Shown one piece after another: positions 43,407-54,554 of a stretch of DNA of 64,000 bases. The DNA is taken from NCBI GenBank assembly GCA_021396245.1, contig WNYE01000007.1, positions 186,001-250,000 of the forward strand. Direction: 5' to 3'. Position 1 is the stretch's first letter. Each line of letters starts with the position of its first letter. Under the pieces are notes generated by a model. The model searched no databases and was not told where the DNA came from. It worked only from the letters and a program-made list of their open reading frames with translations. A program made the translations under genes and the position numbers. This stretch comes from Sporothrix humicola. Taxonomy: Eukaryota > Ascomycota > Sordariomycetes > Ophiostomatales > Ophiostomataceae.

Positions 43407-44975
43407 GGTGATAAATAGTATGTTGTACAATGTATGTCAAGATTGGATTAAACTTGTAAGTTTGCCGTGCGGCTTCGGGCGGAAAGGCCCGTTGCGTTGA
43501 CGTTGATGTTGACGTTTGTGGAAGGCACGGCCCTGAATTCGTAATGTGTAATGCATAGAAATGTGCAATCGCGCCTTCCATAATAATGCACAAATTATGC
43601 ACCAGCGGCCACTGCTGTTGCATTACTCCACGCTTTGGGAAGGCGTGACCCAACACAACACCAATGCAACTCTGCACAAAGACAACACTTTCTTTTTCCT
43701 TGCTCTCACTCAAATTCAAATAAAAGCTGCTGACCACCATCTCACGCGAGCTGAGCTCGGTCAGGCATCCAAGCGACCGTTGACAGACGTTCCCGAATGC
43801 GCCCCTACGAGGAATAAATACGACTCGTCGTGTCTGCTAATTCAGAGTGCAAGTACGGAGTATTTCAGCTATCAAAATGCGCTGAAAAGATACACTGATA
43901 GATAGCACATGCGACGCTGGCGCCAACCATACCGATGCAGGGGGCTGTGGACAGAACGCGCATGGATCGTCTTCTGGCACGCCCTATCAGTGTCGAGTTT
44001 CTTTTCTTTTTCTGTATTTCTTTCTTCTTTCATCCCATTCTGCCTTGTCAAAATCAAATGGTTTCGTTTGGTCTGACTTTTGAGTGTCACTTTATCTCCT
44101 GCCCTATTTAACACCCTTCCCGCTGATCACTGTCTTTCCGCCCTTCGCTGGACGTCACAGAGCAAGACAGCAACGAGAACAGGAACATTCTGGATGTCGT
44201 TCTTCCCTTCTTTTATCTACTGAGAAAAAGACATGCCCCCGCTTACATGCAGGGCACGGCCTGAAGCTAGCAGAAGTACAAGTAAGGTCCCGCCGTGGGG
44301 ACCGCTGGCTTGTCGGGACGCCCGTTGGCCGCCGTTAACACCACATTTCCCACCATTTCGTGTCTTATATTTTGTCCTAAAACGGAAATGGCCAAGAGGC
44401 ATGTCATGGAAACTCAAGATATGGGAAAGATAAGGGACGCGGACCTGCAGGAAGACCAACAGACACGCTCAGGAGGATCGAACAGGAGCAAGACCAACTC
44501 ATACTCAGTGCAGCACGATTCGATTCGGTGGCTCTTCTTCAGAACAAAAATAGATCCCCGGATCGAGCGTTGCCTCCGTAAATTTTGGCAACCCTCCTTT
44601 TCCATATCCATCCCCTCCATCTATTGATTTAGCTTTGGCCATTTCGCTCCTTTCCTCTTTCTAACCGTTTCCCCTTAATATTCCTCACTAACCTTAAAAT
44701 TGAGCTGCTCTGCATCGAGTAAGGAGCCCTTCCTCCTGCAATAGACCTGCAGCCATCGATCGTGCTGTTTTCTACGGCGTACTCCGAGCTACCCCTTATG
44801 TCGCAGATGGTCCCTTGCGTTCATTTCTCCTTTCTTTTGTGTGGTTCGTGGTGTCTCTTTTAATTCCTCTCTCTGCACCATGATAAAGTATCATCAATCC
44901 TATGTTCTTTCGATGTGACACGACAAGACCCATCGGCCTCAACGGTCCCTGTTCCTCAACGGAAGAGCGACGTGT
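43407..44975. other. Divergent intergenic region between the Zn(II)2Cys6 gene and the C2H2 gene
   Basis: 1.57 kb without a supportable gene. Contains TACGGAGTA at 43854 and several partial copies of the motif (for example GTACTCCG at about 44780). Confidence 0.55.
43854..43862 (+). repeat. TACGGAGTA motif
   Basis: Exact copy (CAAG-TACGGAGTA-TTTC), about 450 bp upstream of the Zn(II)2Cys6 gene start. Confidence 0.75.
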
Positions 44976-46445
44976 ATGCAGCAAAGCATAGCGAGAGTAT
45001 CAGCGGCACAAAAATCTAGCAAAATGGCCTACAGAAATATGAACATCGAGACGGTCGACACGCTTGTTGACGACATCGCGACTTCTTTCGAGAGGGCGTC
45101 ACAACTCTACAGCCTTTGGAAATCCCGCCGAGAGCGCTCCAACCATTACCGCCGGCCAGGACTGGCTACTTTCACGCTCAAAACCAAGACTCTTCAGACC
45201 AACTGCGCCCTCACCACCTCGCTCAACCTCGGTTCTCGAACTAAAGAGACGTATAGTGTCGGCGCGGCCATCATTGGCAGTTCTTTTACCCGAGGAGACA
45301 ATGCAGCACGGCGAGCTCTCACTGCACAACGGGACCTGCTCCATGACCAGATCATTCTCTTGGAAAGAGCAGACCACGGAGGGCCACTCGACATCAATGT
45401 GATTCTCCAAGCATCCGAGACAGTTCGCATCGCCTCGATCCAGGCTCTTGTCGACCAATATCGGCGCCTAGCTGTCGAACTAAATCGTCACGATGTACCA
45501 CGAGAACTTCCAATCCCGAAATGGCGTTCGCCATCAAGGCAGGAGCTTTTCAAACGTGACTCTCGAGATGACAGACGAGGGTCGAAGGATGGGCCAGCGG
45601 TCGAGAGCCTTCATCAACCGTCAGCTACGGCCCCACCTCCGGCCCGTATCCCGATCTCCGCTCCTGTTCCCGTCGCCCCACCACCGCCGGTCGCTCCTTC
45701 CGCCCGCTGGCTCACCTATATCGAAGACGACAACCGAACAACCGCTTGGTCTGTTCTTTCTGGGCCTTTGGTATTTCAGTCTGAACCTCCCTCACCACCC
45801 TTGACACCGAAAGAACTCGTTCTCTTGCCAGCCCAGCCGCCTGTTCCGCCACTGCCCGAAGCTTTCAAGCCTGCTGCAGCCAAGGTCCTGTCTCTGGATG
45901 CCATTGTTCGACACCAAAATACAAATATATACCCAAGCGGACCGCCACCACAAACCCAACAAAGGCCAATCACCTCCGATCTGGAGTCAGCATACAACTG
46001 TGGCTTTGGCTATGAGGGGCACGGCCCGACAGGCGGCAGTACAAAGACAGGGAATAGTGCAGGAAGTGCCACTCTGGTCCGCCCCAAAAACAGTGTCTTC
46101 CACATATTTTGTCCCGAGGCCATGGCCCTACAGGTCGATGTACGAAAACCCGTGCCATCGTCAACCCGAAAGTGCCGATGTGGTTTCCGTTGGGAGGGTG
46201 CTGGTGATGCAGACTCAAAACACACCAGAATGAAGAACAAGGCCCACCAGCTCAAGGAGGGGTTTTGCATGTCTCGACGATTCCTAGCCAAGAGCCACTG
46301 TGAGGGTGTGGAGGGAGGCTATGGTTGTGTACTGTGCACATCGAGCGGTGTGGCTCAGACTTACGAGACTGTCGAAGACCTGAAGATGCATATTAACGCT
46401 GCCCACGACAAGTGGCAGATGCTGCATGACCGGGACTTGACGTAG
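44976..46445 (+). CDS. Protein with a C-terminal C2H2-type zinc finger, function unknown
   Basis: A single exon of up to 489 residues from the first ATG; a second in-frame ATG at 45024 (residue 17, MAYRNMNIETVDTLVDD) is equally possible. Residues of about 17–190 are predicted helical and charged, with the pattern DTLVDDIATSFERASQLY and a later VDQYRRLAVELNRHDVPRE. Residues of about 200–340 are Pro-rich and disordered. The C-terminus has a basic Cys-containing block (RKCRCGFRW) and then Cys451-x2-Cys454-x17-His472-x4-His477, a C2H2-like finger with a long spacer. Proteins with this arrangement are common as unnamed fungal proteins. DNA or RNA binding is an inference only. A hexanucleotide repeat lies directly behind the stop. 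Confidence 0.78.
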   Translation: MQQSIARVSAAQKSSKMAYRNMNIETVDTLVDDIATSFERASQLYSLWKSRRERSNHYRRPGLATFTLKTKTLQTNCALTTSLNLGSRTKETYSVGAAIIGSSFTRGDNAARRALTAQRDLLHDQIILLERADHGGPLDINVILQASETVRIASIQALVDQYRRLAVELNRHDVPRELPIPKWRSPSRQELFKRDSRDDRRGSKDGPAVESLHQPSATAPPPARIPISAPVPVAPPPPVAPSARWLTYIEDDNRTTAWSVLSGPLVFQSEPPSPPLTPKELVLLPAQPPVPPLPEAFKPAAAKVLSLDAIVRHQNTNIYPSGPPPQTQQRPITSDLESAYNCGFGYEGHGPTGGSTKTGNSAGSATLVRPKNSVFHIFCPEAMALQVDVRKPVPSSTRKCRCGFRWEGAGDADSKHTRMKNKAHQLKEGFCMSRRFLAKSHCEGVEGGYGCVLCTSSGVAQTYETVEDLKMHINAAHDKWQMLHDRDLT

Positions 46446-47230
46446 GAGAATTTGGGGGGGATTTATGATGAATTTATGACCCTCATTTCTTTTTCTTTTT
46501 CTTTTTCTTTTTCTTTTTCTTTTGTTCGTGGATTCGACAGCGTTTTCTGTTTTCTTTCCCTTCCTGTTTTACTAGCACGCATTTTGTACATTAAATTAGG
46601 GTCTATGTCGTGAAAAATCTTTTCGAATGGCTATTACCTGTTATGTATCCTTAAAAACCTTGAATAATGAGTGTCCCTGGAGAGGGTGTCTACTTTCTAT
46701 CAGAATAAATGCGTGACCTAGTCTAGGTAATATGCCGAGTGGCCAGCCTGGCACACTTCGCGACGAGGCAATAATACTCTGGAGAGAACGTGTTAAAGAG
46801 AGACCAAATGTTGAATTATGCAAAAATGTAGAGTACGAACGCAATGGCAAGTGTTGAAAAAGCAATATGAAAATATACAAGAAGCAGAATGCAATGACAG
46901 AATCAAACCCCGATCTTTGCCCTAACTCGCACGCCCATGAAGCACACTATTTTTATACAGGTTTTCTAAGCAAATTTAGTTCACGCTACCAAGTCCGTCG
47001 GTCTTCCGTAAAACTCCTCGTTCATGTATATATGTGTCGAGCCATTGATAAAATAACAGGTGGGGTTTTCGTTGCGTATCTTTCTAGGCCGTCATTCGTG
47101 TTCGTCGTGGTGTCGCTCGCCTCTTATGAAAATGTAATGGAATAAAACAGGATGGAAGTGAATGTAAAAAGTGGGGAATTTAAAAAAGAAGGTAAAGATG
47201 AAAAAGCAAGATATTCGAGCATCATTTCTG
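46446..47230. other. 3' flank of the C2H2 gene, AT-rich intergenic
   Basis: Contains the microsatellite at its left end; otherwise AT-rich noncoding sequence with no gene seen. Confidence 0.55.
46486..46523 (+). repeat. Hexanucleotide microsatellite (CTTTTT)n
   Basis: About six units of CTTTTT in a row, starting 41 bases after the stop of the C2H2 gene; probably within its 3' UTR. Confidence 0.85.
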
Positions 47231-47395
47231 TCAAAAATGCCCATAGAACATGCAAGAAGGAGTGATGCAGGTGTATTGGTTGGTGATCACGGGCAGGTCG
47301 TAGACAGACTTGCACTCGACATCATCACAGGCTTCCACTAGCTCCGTAATGGGATGGCCGCACCGGTGGTGGATGAAGATCTTGCGGGTGCACAT
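47231..47395 (-). CDS. Small Cys-rich protein of 54 residues, function unknown
   Basis: An ATG at 47395 opens a 55-codon frame ending with TGA at 47231. The product begins MCTRKIFIHHRCGHPI and contains seven cysteines: Cys2, 12, 23, 28, 43, 48 and none after except the aromatic tail FYGHF, which gives six in total. The pairs C12-G-H and C43-x4-C48 look like a small zinc-binding fold. Fungal genomes often encode short proteins of this shape (MC-start, F-x2-CGH, ending near CxxC or CITPxC), which is why I consider it real despite its size. There is no signal peptide. GC at third codon positions (ACC, CGC, ATC, CAC) matches the genuine genes nearby, whereas the surrounding DNA is AT-rich. It may be the 5' exon of something longer, but the in-frame stop and sensible end argue for a complete gene. 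Confidence 0.6.
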   Translation of the reverse strand: MCTRKIFIHHRCGHPITELVEACDDVECKSVYDLPVITNQYTCITPSCMFYGHF

Positions 47396-50300
47396 TGTGA
47401 ATTTTGTGGTGACAGGTTCTCGTGTGTGTATGGGCTTGCTTAATTCCGCGAGCGAAGATATGTGGCTTGAAAGTTTGATTTGCTCTTGTGTGTAGGATCA
47501 GGATGTTGCTATGAGATGAATGCAAAATGTATTCCCATGATCCTGGAGGATGAGCTTCGTATTTGTATTGAGATTTTTGCAGTGATCATCAAGTCAGTCC
47601 TCCGCAGGCCATTGTCAACTATTCAGAGATGTGGGCCTTCTCCAGCACAAACAGATCAAGGCGTCCAGACAATCACCGTCTACATCGTGGAACATAATGA
47701 CAATCAAGCTAATGCCCACAAGAATAAATTGCTAATCAACTAGAACATGGTGAAGGTGTTCTGTTCCCCCTCCATCTATGCCCTGGATATTTCAAAGCAG
47801 AGGCAATGTGACCAGAAAAACAGAACGGACATGAAAAAAGCCGGGCGCGTAGATGCTATTACAGGGGTTTCCTGGTAGCAGCCCAAGTATAACTTGTCCA
47901 CTCGATGCTGTCAAGCAATATGCAATAAATGATGCGCCCTCACAGACTCTATACAATGCAATAGTAAATGCCTTGGCATGAAGAGAACAGGCACAACATT
48001 AAGAGAGGTACTTTTAAGGGAGCTGCCATGCATGGGGGCACCGTCTAGTGCTTTCTCTCCGGTATTATTGGTGTACAGAGTGGCCAGTTTTGGTTCAGAT
48101 GCAATATCGGGGCCCTGTGACGAGATGATGCACTGTAGAAATTTTCATTTTGGGAGTTGCTATGCCGTCATTGTCCCATCATGGACATATTTATTCATAT
48201 CGAGTGTTGTTCCCCTCACCCTTTTGCGAAGCATGGCCCAATTTTCGTCCGAAATATTTACTTATGTCTCAGCTAAACACTTTTCATCACACAAAGGCAA
48301 CTTAAACCAGGTCCTTCTCCTCTTTTTACAGCTTAGATCGCTCCAAGCCATATAGCACATAATTTTTTGTCAAGACTGGTATTGATTTTTAGAGCTTCAC
48401 CGCTCACTGGGCAGGCCTTTCGTGTGACACATATCCTGATATTTCCTGGCTAGGCCGTGAAACTCTTAATCATCGTGCTCGCTATAGAAACTCGTGGGGT
48501 TTCCATATGAGGTCCTGTTATGAATAGCGATAACCTACCGTTCTCGTCGTCCCATCTTGTCCCCTCTCGTCTCCACCTTCTTTTTGTGTTCTTATTATAA
48601 TTCTGGACTTCTTGGCGAGATTGTCAACGGCAAGCTTACAAACTCATGACCAGTGCGCAGATACTTTTCTGTCGGTTGTTGATTATCGTGTTTCGGCAGG
48701 AGCTTTTTTGCGTGTTCATAGACAGTCTCTTATTGTAGGTTGAAGCCATATGTTTATACCCGAGAATAAAGGAGTTCATGCGATAAAGGAAAATAATAAA
48801 ACGGAATGGACGATTGAGCACGAGGCCTGCCGTTTGTATATCTGTAGAGCTATAAAGGTGAAATGAAGAGGGGTAAAAAAAGGGAGACCTAGGGATTTGA
48901 TTCTTTGCGTCTTTGAAATTCGAAACGCTCGTTTTGCGACTCTGGTATTGAGACTTAGTCGGCAACTTGGTATCAAACTTAATAATCAACAGCCGTGCCT
49001 CAGAAAACGCACAAAACCCTGAGTGATCTAAACAAGTAACCCAATTGTTGCGTTGACTAAAAATGGGACGAACCGAATGCAACCTACATCTGCAGCTAGA
49101 GAATCCAAGACAATCGGTCTTTTGAAATCCTCGTGGCGCGTATGCAAGATAATGCAAGCCGAGCCGCTTCCAACGCTTCGGGATCTCCTGTTTCGGGTGT
49201 CCGTGAGCGAGATTCTCTGGCGATCGCAGATGGCATGGGAAGAAACAGAAGAAAGAAGTGGATTTGACGGCTTGTTTTGTAAAAGCTAAATTAGGAACTT
49301 GATAGAAAAGACCGGAAAGAAAAGGCACTGGAGAGAAACACAGACAAAAATCGGCCGACGAACCACGGGACGAGTGAGGAGAAGGAACGAGAGGGGGACG
49401 GGACGGGGAAGCTTTCTCGAAACGGAACATATCACACGGCAGTACGTATATGTGCGTTGAAAGTTTTCTTGCTTCAAAGACCGAATCTGGACTTATGATA
49501 TAGAAGCTATGACCCACAAATCAACAATCCCCCTCTTTCCCTATAAGGATCCCTTCTCTTTTCGTCTGGTCGTCAATCTGATACTCGAGCAGACCGAAGC
49601 GACGATCATGCCGCAACCCCCCGCGTCTATATCAGACTAATATGCGATATATCTCCTTTATTAACGTGGCATTTCTTAAAGAAACTCTATAACTAAGATA
49701 ATAACAACGTTTGTAATGTCTTCCCCAGTTGCTATCCTGAATCATTTTCAAAAATTCAAAGGGAGGAGCATTCTGGTTAGCCGTACTGGGCTTGGCCATA
49801 ACTTGATGCACTTCTTTAAGAAAAATAATTCTGCAAAGGCTAAAACTATGTGTATGACGTAGAGTCTGACTGAAGCATTAGTGAGATTTGGAATGTATTC
49901 AAACAAGCACCGAATGGCACGAGGGAGGTCCCTGTCCATTGCTATCACGATCTGGGGTCACACTAAATGTTGCCACAAGGCTGTCCGTTTTAGGTAATTT
50001 CACAACAACGCCCCTATGCATATGATTTCTTTACTCATCGTAGCTTCTACTTTAGCTTCAATTTTGTATTTTGCACACACAACTTTTAGAGCCTGGTGCA
50101 CATAAAATTGTTATTCTTGTTACTCAGCCCACAGGAAGAAAAGGTATATATATTTCTCTTCCTTCCCATTTTTTATCCGATATCCTTCTCCCCATCTTCC
50201 CTCTTATTTTTTTTTTTTTTTTCATTTTTCCTATTTTTCTTCCTTCCTTTTTTATCTACACTTCCCTCTCTTATTCCATATGCAAAAACATTTCAAGTGC

Positions 50301-50941
50301 AGTCAAATTTATGCTACTATTATCAGGGCAATAGAAAGCCTGAGATAGAAATATGATTAGCGAAAAGGTAGGCATCTACCAGAGGAAGACAGGCCAAATG
50401 TCTCGGCATCTAGATTGCCTCCACCTACATCATCTTCAAGATTGAGTTTTACTTAAGAAAGATACAACTCTTTTATGATATTAACATATAGCATCAATAA
50501 AACTCGTTCGGAACCGGGACGACAGACTGGCACCTCTCCGCGGTGTCCCGGACAAGTACTTGCCAAAGAAGCAAGGAAACCAAGACCAGTCTACATCACC
50601 AGCCATGGCTTCATGTTATCGAAGAAAAGAAACATGCTTTGGTATTTTTGGTATATGCGAAGAACTAACCCGAGCAAAAAACAAGAATACAGTATTAACG
50701 CCATATCAATGAAGAAATAATACCAGGCCCCGATCACGAACCCCCCACACGCCATTATGTGCGCCCGATATCAACGTCTTCCCCTCTTTCTGATCACGTC
50801 CCTTCATACTAGGACACACCCACACCTCGACAACGGCAACTGACAGCGGCACACACGAACGCAGGAAAAACTCGGTGCCGCATCGGAAAGCAAATGCGCA
50901 AGAGCAAGAGGGGCACGGTCCCATGCTTCTTCTTTTGCTGC
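47396..50941. other. AT-rich intergenic region, 3.5 kb
   Basis: No gene I can support. It is more AT-rich than the rest of the window and has a run of 16 T at about 50207–50222. A long minus-strand frame (ATG at 49430 to stop at 48636, 264 residues) has no recognisable motif and lacks the codon preference of the real genes. Confidence 0.5.
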
Positions 50942-53740
50942 TTACTGCTCAACACCATCCCACGCGTCCCACGTCTCTTGGCTGCCGCCTCCTGCACTGG
51001 CACTGCAGAGAACCTCGGTGCGCGACGCCAGAGCCAGCACGACAAAGTGCAGCACAAACAAGAACAAACTCATGCGCCAGCCCCACCGCCACCGCCAACT
51101 ATGCGTTGCAGGCCGCGTGTGGGTCGGGTAACTGATAAACGTGCGAGTGCTGCTGGTGTCTTCGGCTCGCGGGACGCCGAGGTCGAGGGCCGCCAGCAAC
51201 AGCAGCGAGGAGCCCACCCCCAAGCGTACGGTGAACGGCCAGCAGGGCTTGGTGAGACTTGCCATTTTGGCAAGGAAGAGAACAGTGCGAAGGACAAAGG
51301 CGACTGTGCCGATGTTCCGCTGGAGGAAGATGACGGCATGGTAGCGTGCTTCGCCCCAGGGTGACTGAGGTGGAGGCATGAGCAGGTACGGAGATTGAGG
51401 GACGACGGAAGAAGAGCCATGGGTGGCGTGTCGGTCGAGGAGAGGACTTGTCGAGTGCCGTCGGTCACTTGCGTCGTCGCTGTGGCCTCGGCCTCTGTCG
51501 TCGGCACTGTCGCCGTCAGTACCGTCGCCCAGCTGTTGCCGTTTTGGCCGCCGTCGTGGCGAGAGTATGGGCGATGTTTGCGTCGCTGGCTCATCCTGGT
51601 GCCCGCCGACCAGATCGGCACTCCTTGTAATCATGGGGTGGCCACCTCGCTCAGGTGACCGACTAGCAAGACTACCTTGGCTGCCGCGGCTGCGTGTGAG
51701 TGTAAGGGAGGTTGACGTCCTATGGTTCCCACTGGAAAAACCGTTGCGTACCGACGACCGCAGGAACGGCGAGGGCAGATCGTCTGAGTCGTCGACAGCG
51801 GTCTCATCCAGATCTTCGACACGCTGCGAGCTCGATGGCGAGCCGTCGAGAGGATTGCTAGATTTGGTGGGGTCGGGGACTGGCGTGGAGGGCATAGGCG
51901 AATCGAGATTCTGGATACGACGGCCACTGATGCCAACGGGCGGTGCCATGTTGGCCGACGAGGAAGACCCGCTGCGAGGGATCCCCATCCCCATACCAAA
52001 GCCGTCCAAACCGCCTGAGTCGGACCGCATTAACACCAGCACATCGTTGGCACTGGGCCGTTCGGCCGGGTTGACAGACAACATCTTTGTGAGAAGATGG
52101 TACAGTGGAGTCGGCAGATCGGGTCGCTCGCGGCGCTCATATGAAAACCCTTTCCAGTGCGAGATCTCGGCGCGCAACTCAGTCACGTCCTCAAGCTCTT
52201 CGTTGACGGCATTGGCACTGCGGTACGGTAGGCGGCCAAAACACATAAAGTACAGGATCATGCCGAGCGAAAAGATGTCGGATTTTGTGGTGAAATTGCC
52301 ATAAAGACCCGTGCCAGGATCCTGACGCAGCACCTCGGGCGCACAATACGAGATGGTGCCTGTTGTTCCGGTGGACTTTCGCGCAACGTTCTCGGCCTGT
52401 ACCTCGCCAAAGTCGCTGATCAGACAAGTGATGATGCGGCCCTCACGATGCAACAAACAGTTGCTGGGTTTGAGATCTCGGTGGATATAGTTGGCGGCGT
52501 GCAGGTATGCAAGGCCCGACGTGATGTCTTTGAAAAGCGAGTAGATCTCGTCGAAAGCCAAGTGGCGATATGATCCATACAGATCTTGTGGTCGCTCGGC
52601 CTGGCCTTTGGAGAGGCGCCGCATGCGGGCTTTGAGCTCCTCCTTGGTGGCCTCTTTGGGCTGATCGCCGATAATGTACTGGTGCAGGTCGCCGCCATTG
52701 CAGTACTGTTGCAAGATAAAGGCACAAGCCACACTGGGGCCGAAGCGGTTGAGCGTCACGTTCTCGAGCCATACGTGGCGGTAGGATACGAGGTTTGGAT
52801 GTGATAATTTGGCCAGCAGTTCGACCTCGACCAGCACTTTCTCGAGCCAGGCATGGTCGTCACCGACGGGTACACGCTTGCACGCAAAGTAGCCCAACTG
52901 GCAGCCGTCTATCTCGTGCCGGACAAGCAACACAACACCCTTGCCGCCTCGGCCGAGCTCGCGCTCCTCCACAAAGAAGGTCCGAAAATAGTTGGGACTG
53001 AAGGCTTGCTTGTTGATTGGGTTTGACGCGTCGGGAGGCACGTAGGGTGTACTCGAAACGAACTCGGCGTCGCTGGGCACGTCGTGGGGTATCGAGGTCG
53101 AAGCTGCAGTGGTTGCTGCAGCTGCCGGGCTTCCTGCGTCGGGGTCGAACGCGTCGGTGCTGTCTACGCCGTCGACAGACGAGACACTGTCGGCATCGGT
53201 ATCGGCGTCGGCGCGTCCGACGAGTGGCTGGAACAGACGTCGAAGTGGACTGCTCCGTCCAGCGCGAGAGGCGGAAGAAACTGCAGCTGCCGAAGCGGAT
53301 CGGCCGCCGGAAACGGATGGCGGCGACGAGGGCGCGGGCGAGGCCCGGAGCTGGCCGACATGGTGGCCGGCGCGTAGGAGGCGGAAGTAGTTAGGGTCGA
53401 CATAGCCTTCGCGTCGACTGTAGCCGTGGTGGCCGCCAGAAGAGTTGCTGTTGTGGTGGCTATCGTCGCCAAAGTGTGGCCGTTCAGGCGACGAGGAGCG
53501 GAGCGGGCGGTGGCATGTCGGGCATTCGGCGACGCCGCGAATCTCTAGTCGTTGTGAAGTCGGGTCGTGAACAACAATCGCGTTCCGGTGGCGCCTATAC
53601 TAGTCAGTCCAATCATCCTCTGTTTCTCAAGGCGAGTTTCATTTTGGCGATTTTTGCTCTCCAAGCTGCATATGACGTAGGGGAGTTTCTTACAGCACGA
53701 TTTCGCGCCCTTCCTGCGGGTGGTATGGGATTAGCGACAT
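50942..53740 (-). CDS. iks1: Iks1-like Ser/Thr protein kinase with C-terminal membrane segments
   Basis: Two exons, 53740–53694 and 53594–50942, with a 99-bp intron (GTAAGA … TATAG), give 899 residues. The first exon supplies the family N-terminus MSLIPYHPQEGREIVL; after the junction comes RHRNAIVVHDP and a half zinc ribbon CPTC at 40–43, then DPNYFRLL. The kinase domain has the Gly loop GRGGKG at 230–235, ATP-binding Lys255 (ACK), HRDLKPSN at 387–394, DFG at 410–412 and APE at 434–436, so it should be active. A long Ser/Pro-rich linker follows. The last 130 residues contain two or three hydrophobic segments (about 778–795, 806–824 and 857–873), suggesting membrane anchoring. In yeast IKS1 is non-essential and of unclear role. 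The first exon is short and easily missed. Confidence 0.9.
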
Positions 53741-54554
53741 GACTGGTCGTTCGCTGTTCTCGAGTGAGCGACACGGCAAAGCGTGAGACTCATCGCTGGT
53801 CGTGTGCGAGAGACAAGAAGGAGAATGAAAAGCAGATCGTGGCTTCTCTTTCCAGCGACCGTGCAAAGAGGAAATGGGAAAGGGGATGAGTCGACGAGCT
53901 TTCTTTGTGTGGTTCGTTCTTTCCCGTAAATTAACCAAACCAGCTGCTGGAAGGAGCCACCTGGTGGCAAAGAGAAAGAGCGCCCTGTGTGGCAAGCGGA
54001 GACCTTGAAAACCAAGGCGGCCAGCAAATAAGCTGTCGGTTGCTGGGAAGGAACTGTGAGCTAGCGCGACAGCCTTCTGCGGGGAAGGAACATCGTGCCT
54101 CGTCTTTCTTTCCACATGCACAAGGCCTGGAATTTCGGCAGGCAGGAGCCAACCGGGACTTTTATCTGGAACAACACCCGCTAAAAATATACTGGAAAAT
54201 CACTGCATTTGACCGGCTGTAAATGGCATGGCAATTGTGCTTGTGGATTGGTCTGAGGGAAGCACATGTTTGACTCGGATATGCTGTGCCCCCAAGCTGC
54301 ATCTGCATGATGAGAACAATTATCGTGGACAGGCGTTGAACATAGAATGCCCTGTTGAGTCACGTGTCTTGGATCATGGTGAATTCTCATAGATTCACGA
54401 TACTGCAAAATAACATTTTTGCGTGAGTCTAATTAATGTTTCGTTTATATTAATGTCATAACTATCTAAAACCAAGAGACGAGAGTCTGAACGTTCATGC
54501 ATGCAAAGGGCGTCACCGTGCCCGTTTCTAAAACTACAGCCGCTCTTCACCCTA
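53741..54554. other. Promoter of the iks1-like gene and 3' flank of the FIT gene
   Basis: No gene seen; short frames only. Confidence 0.6.
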
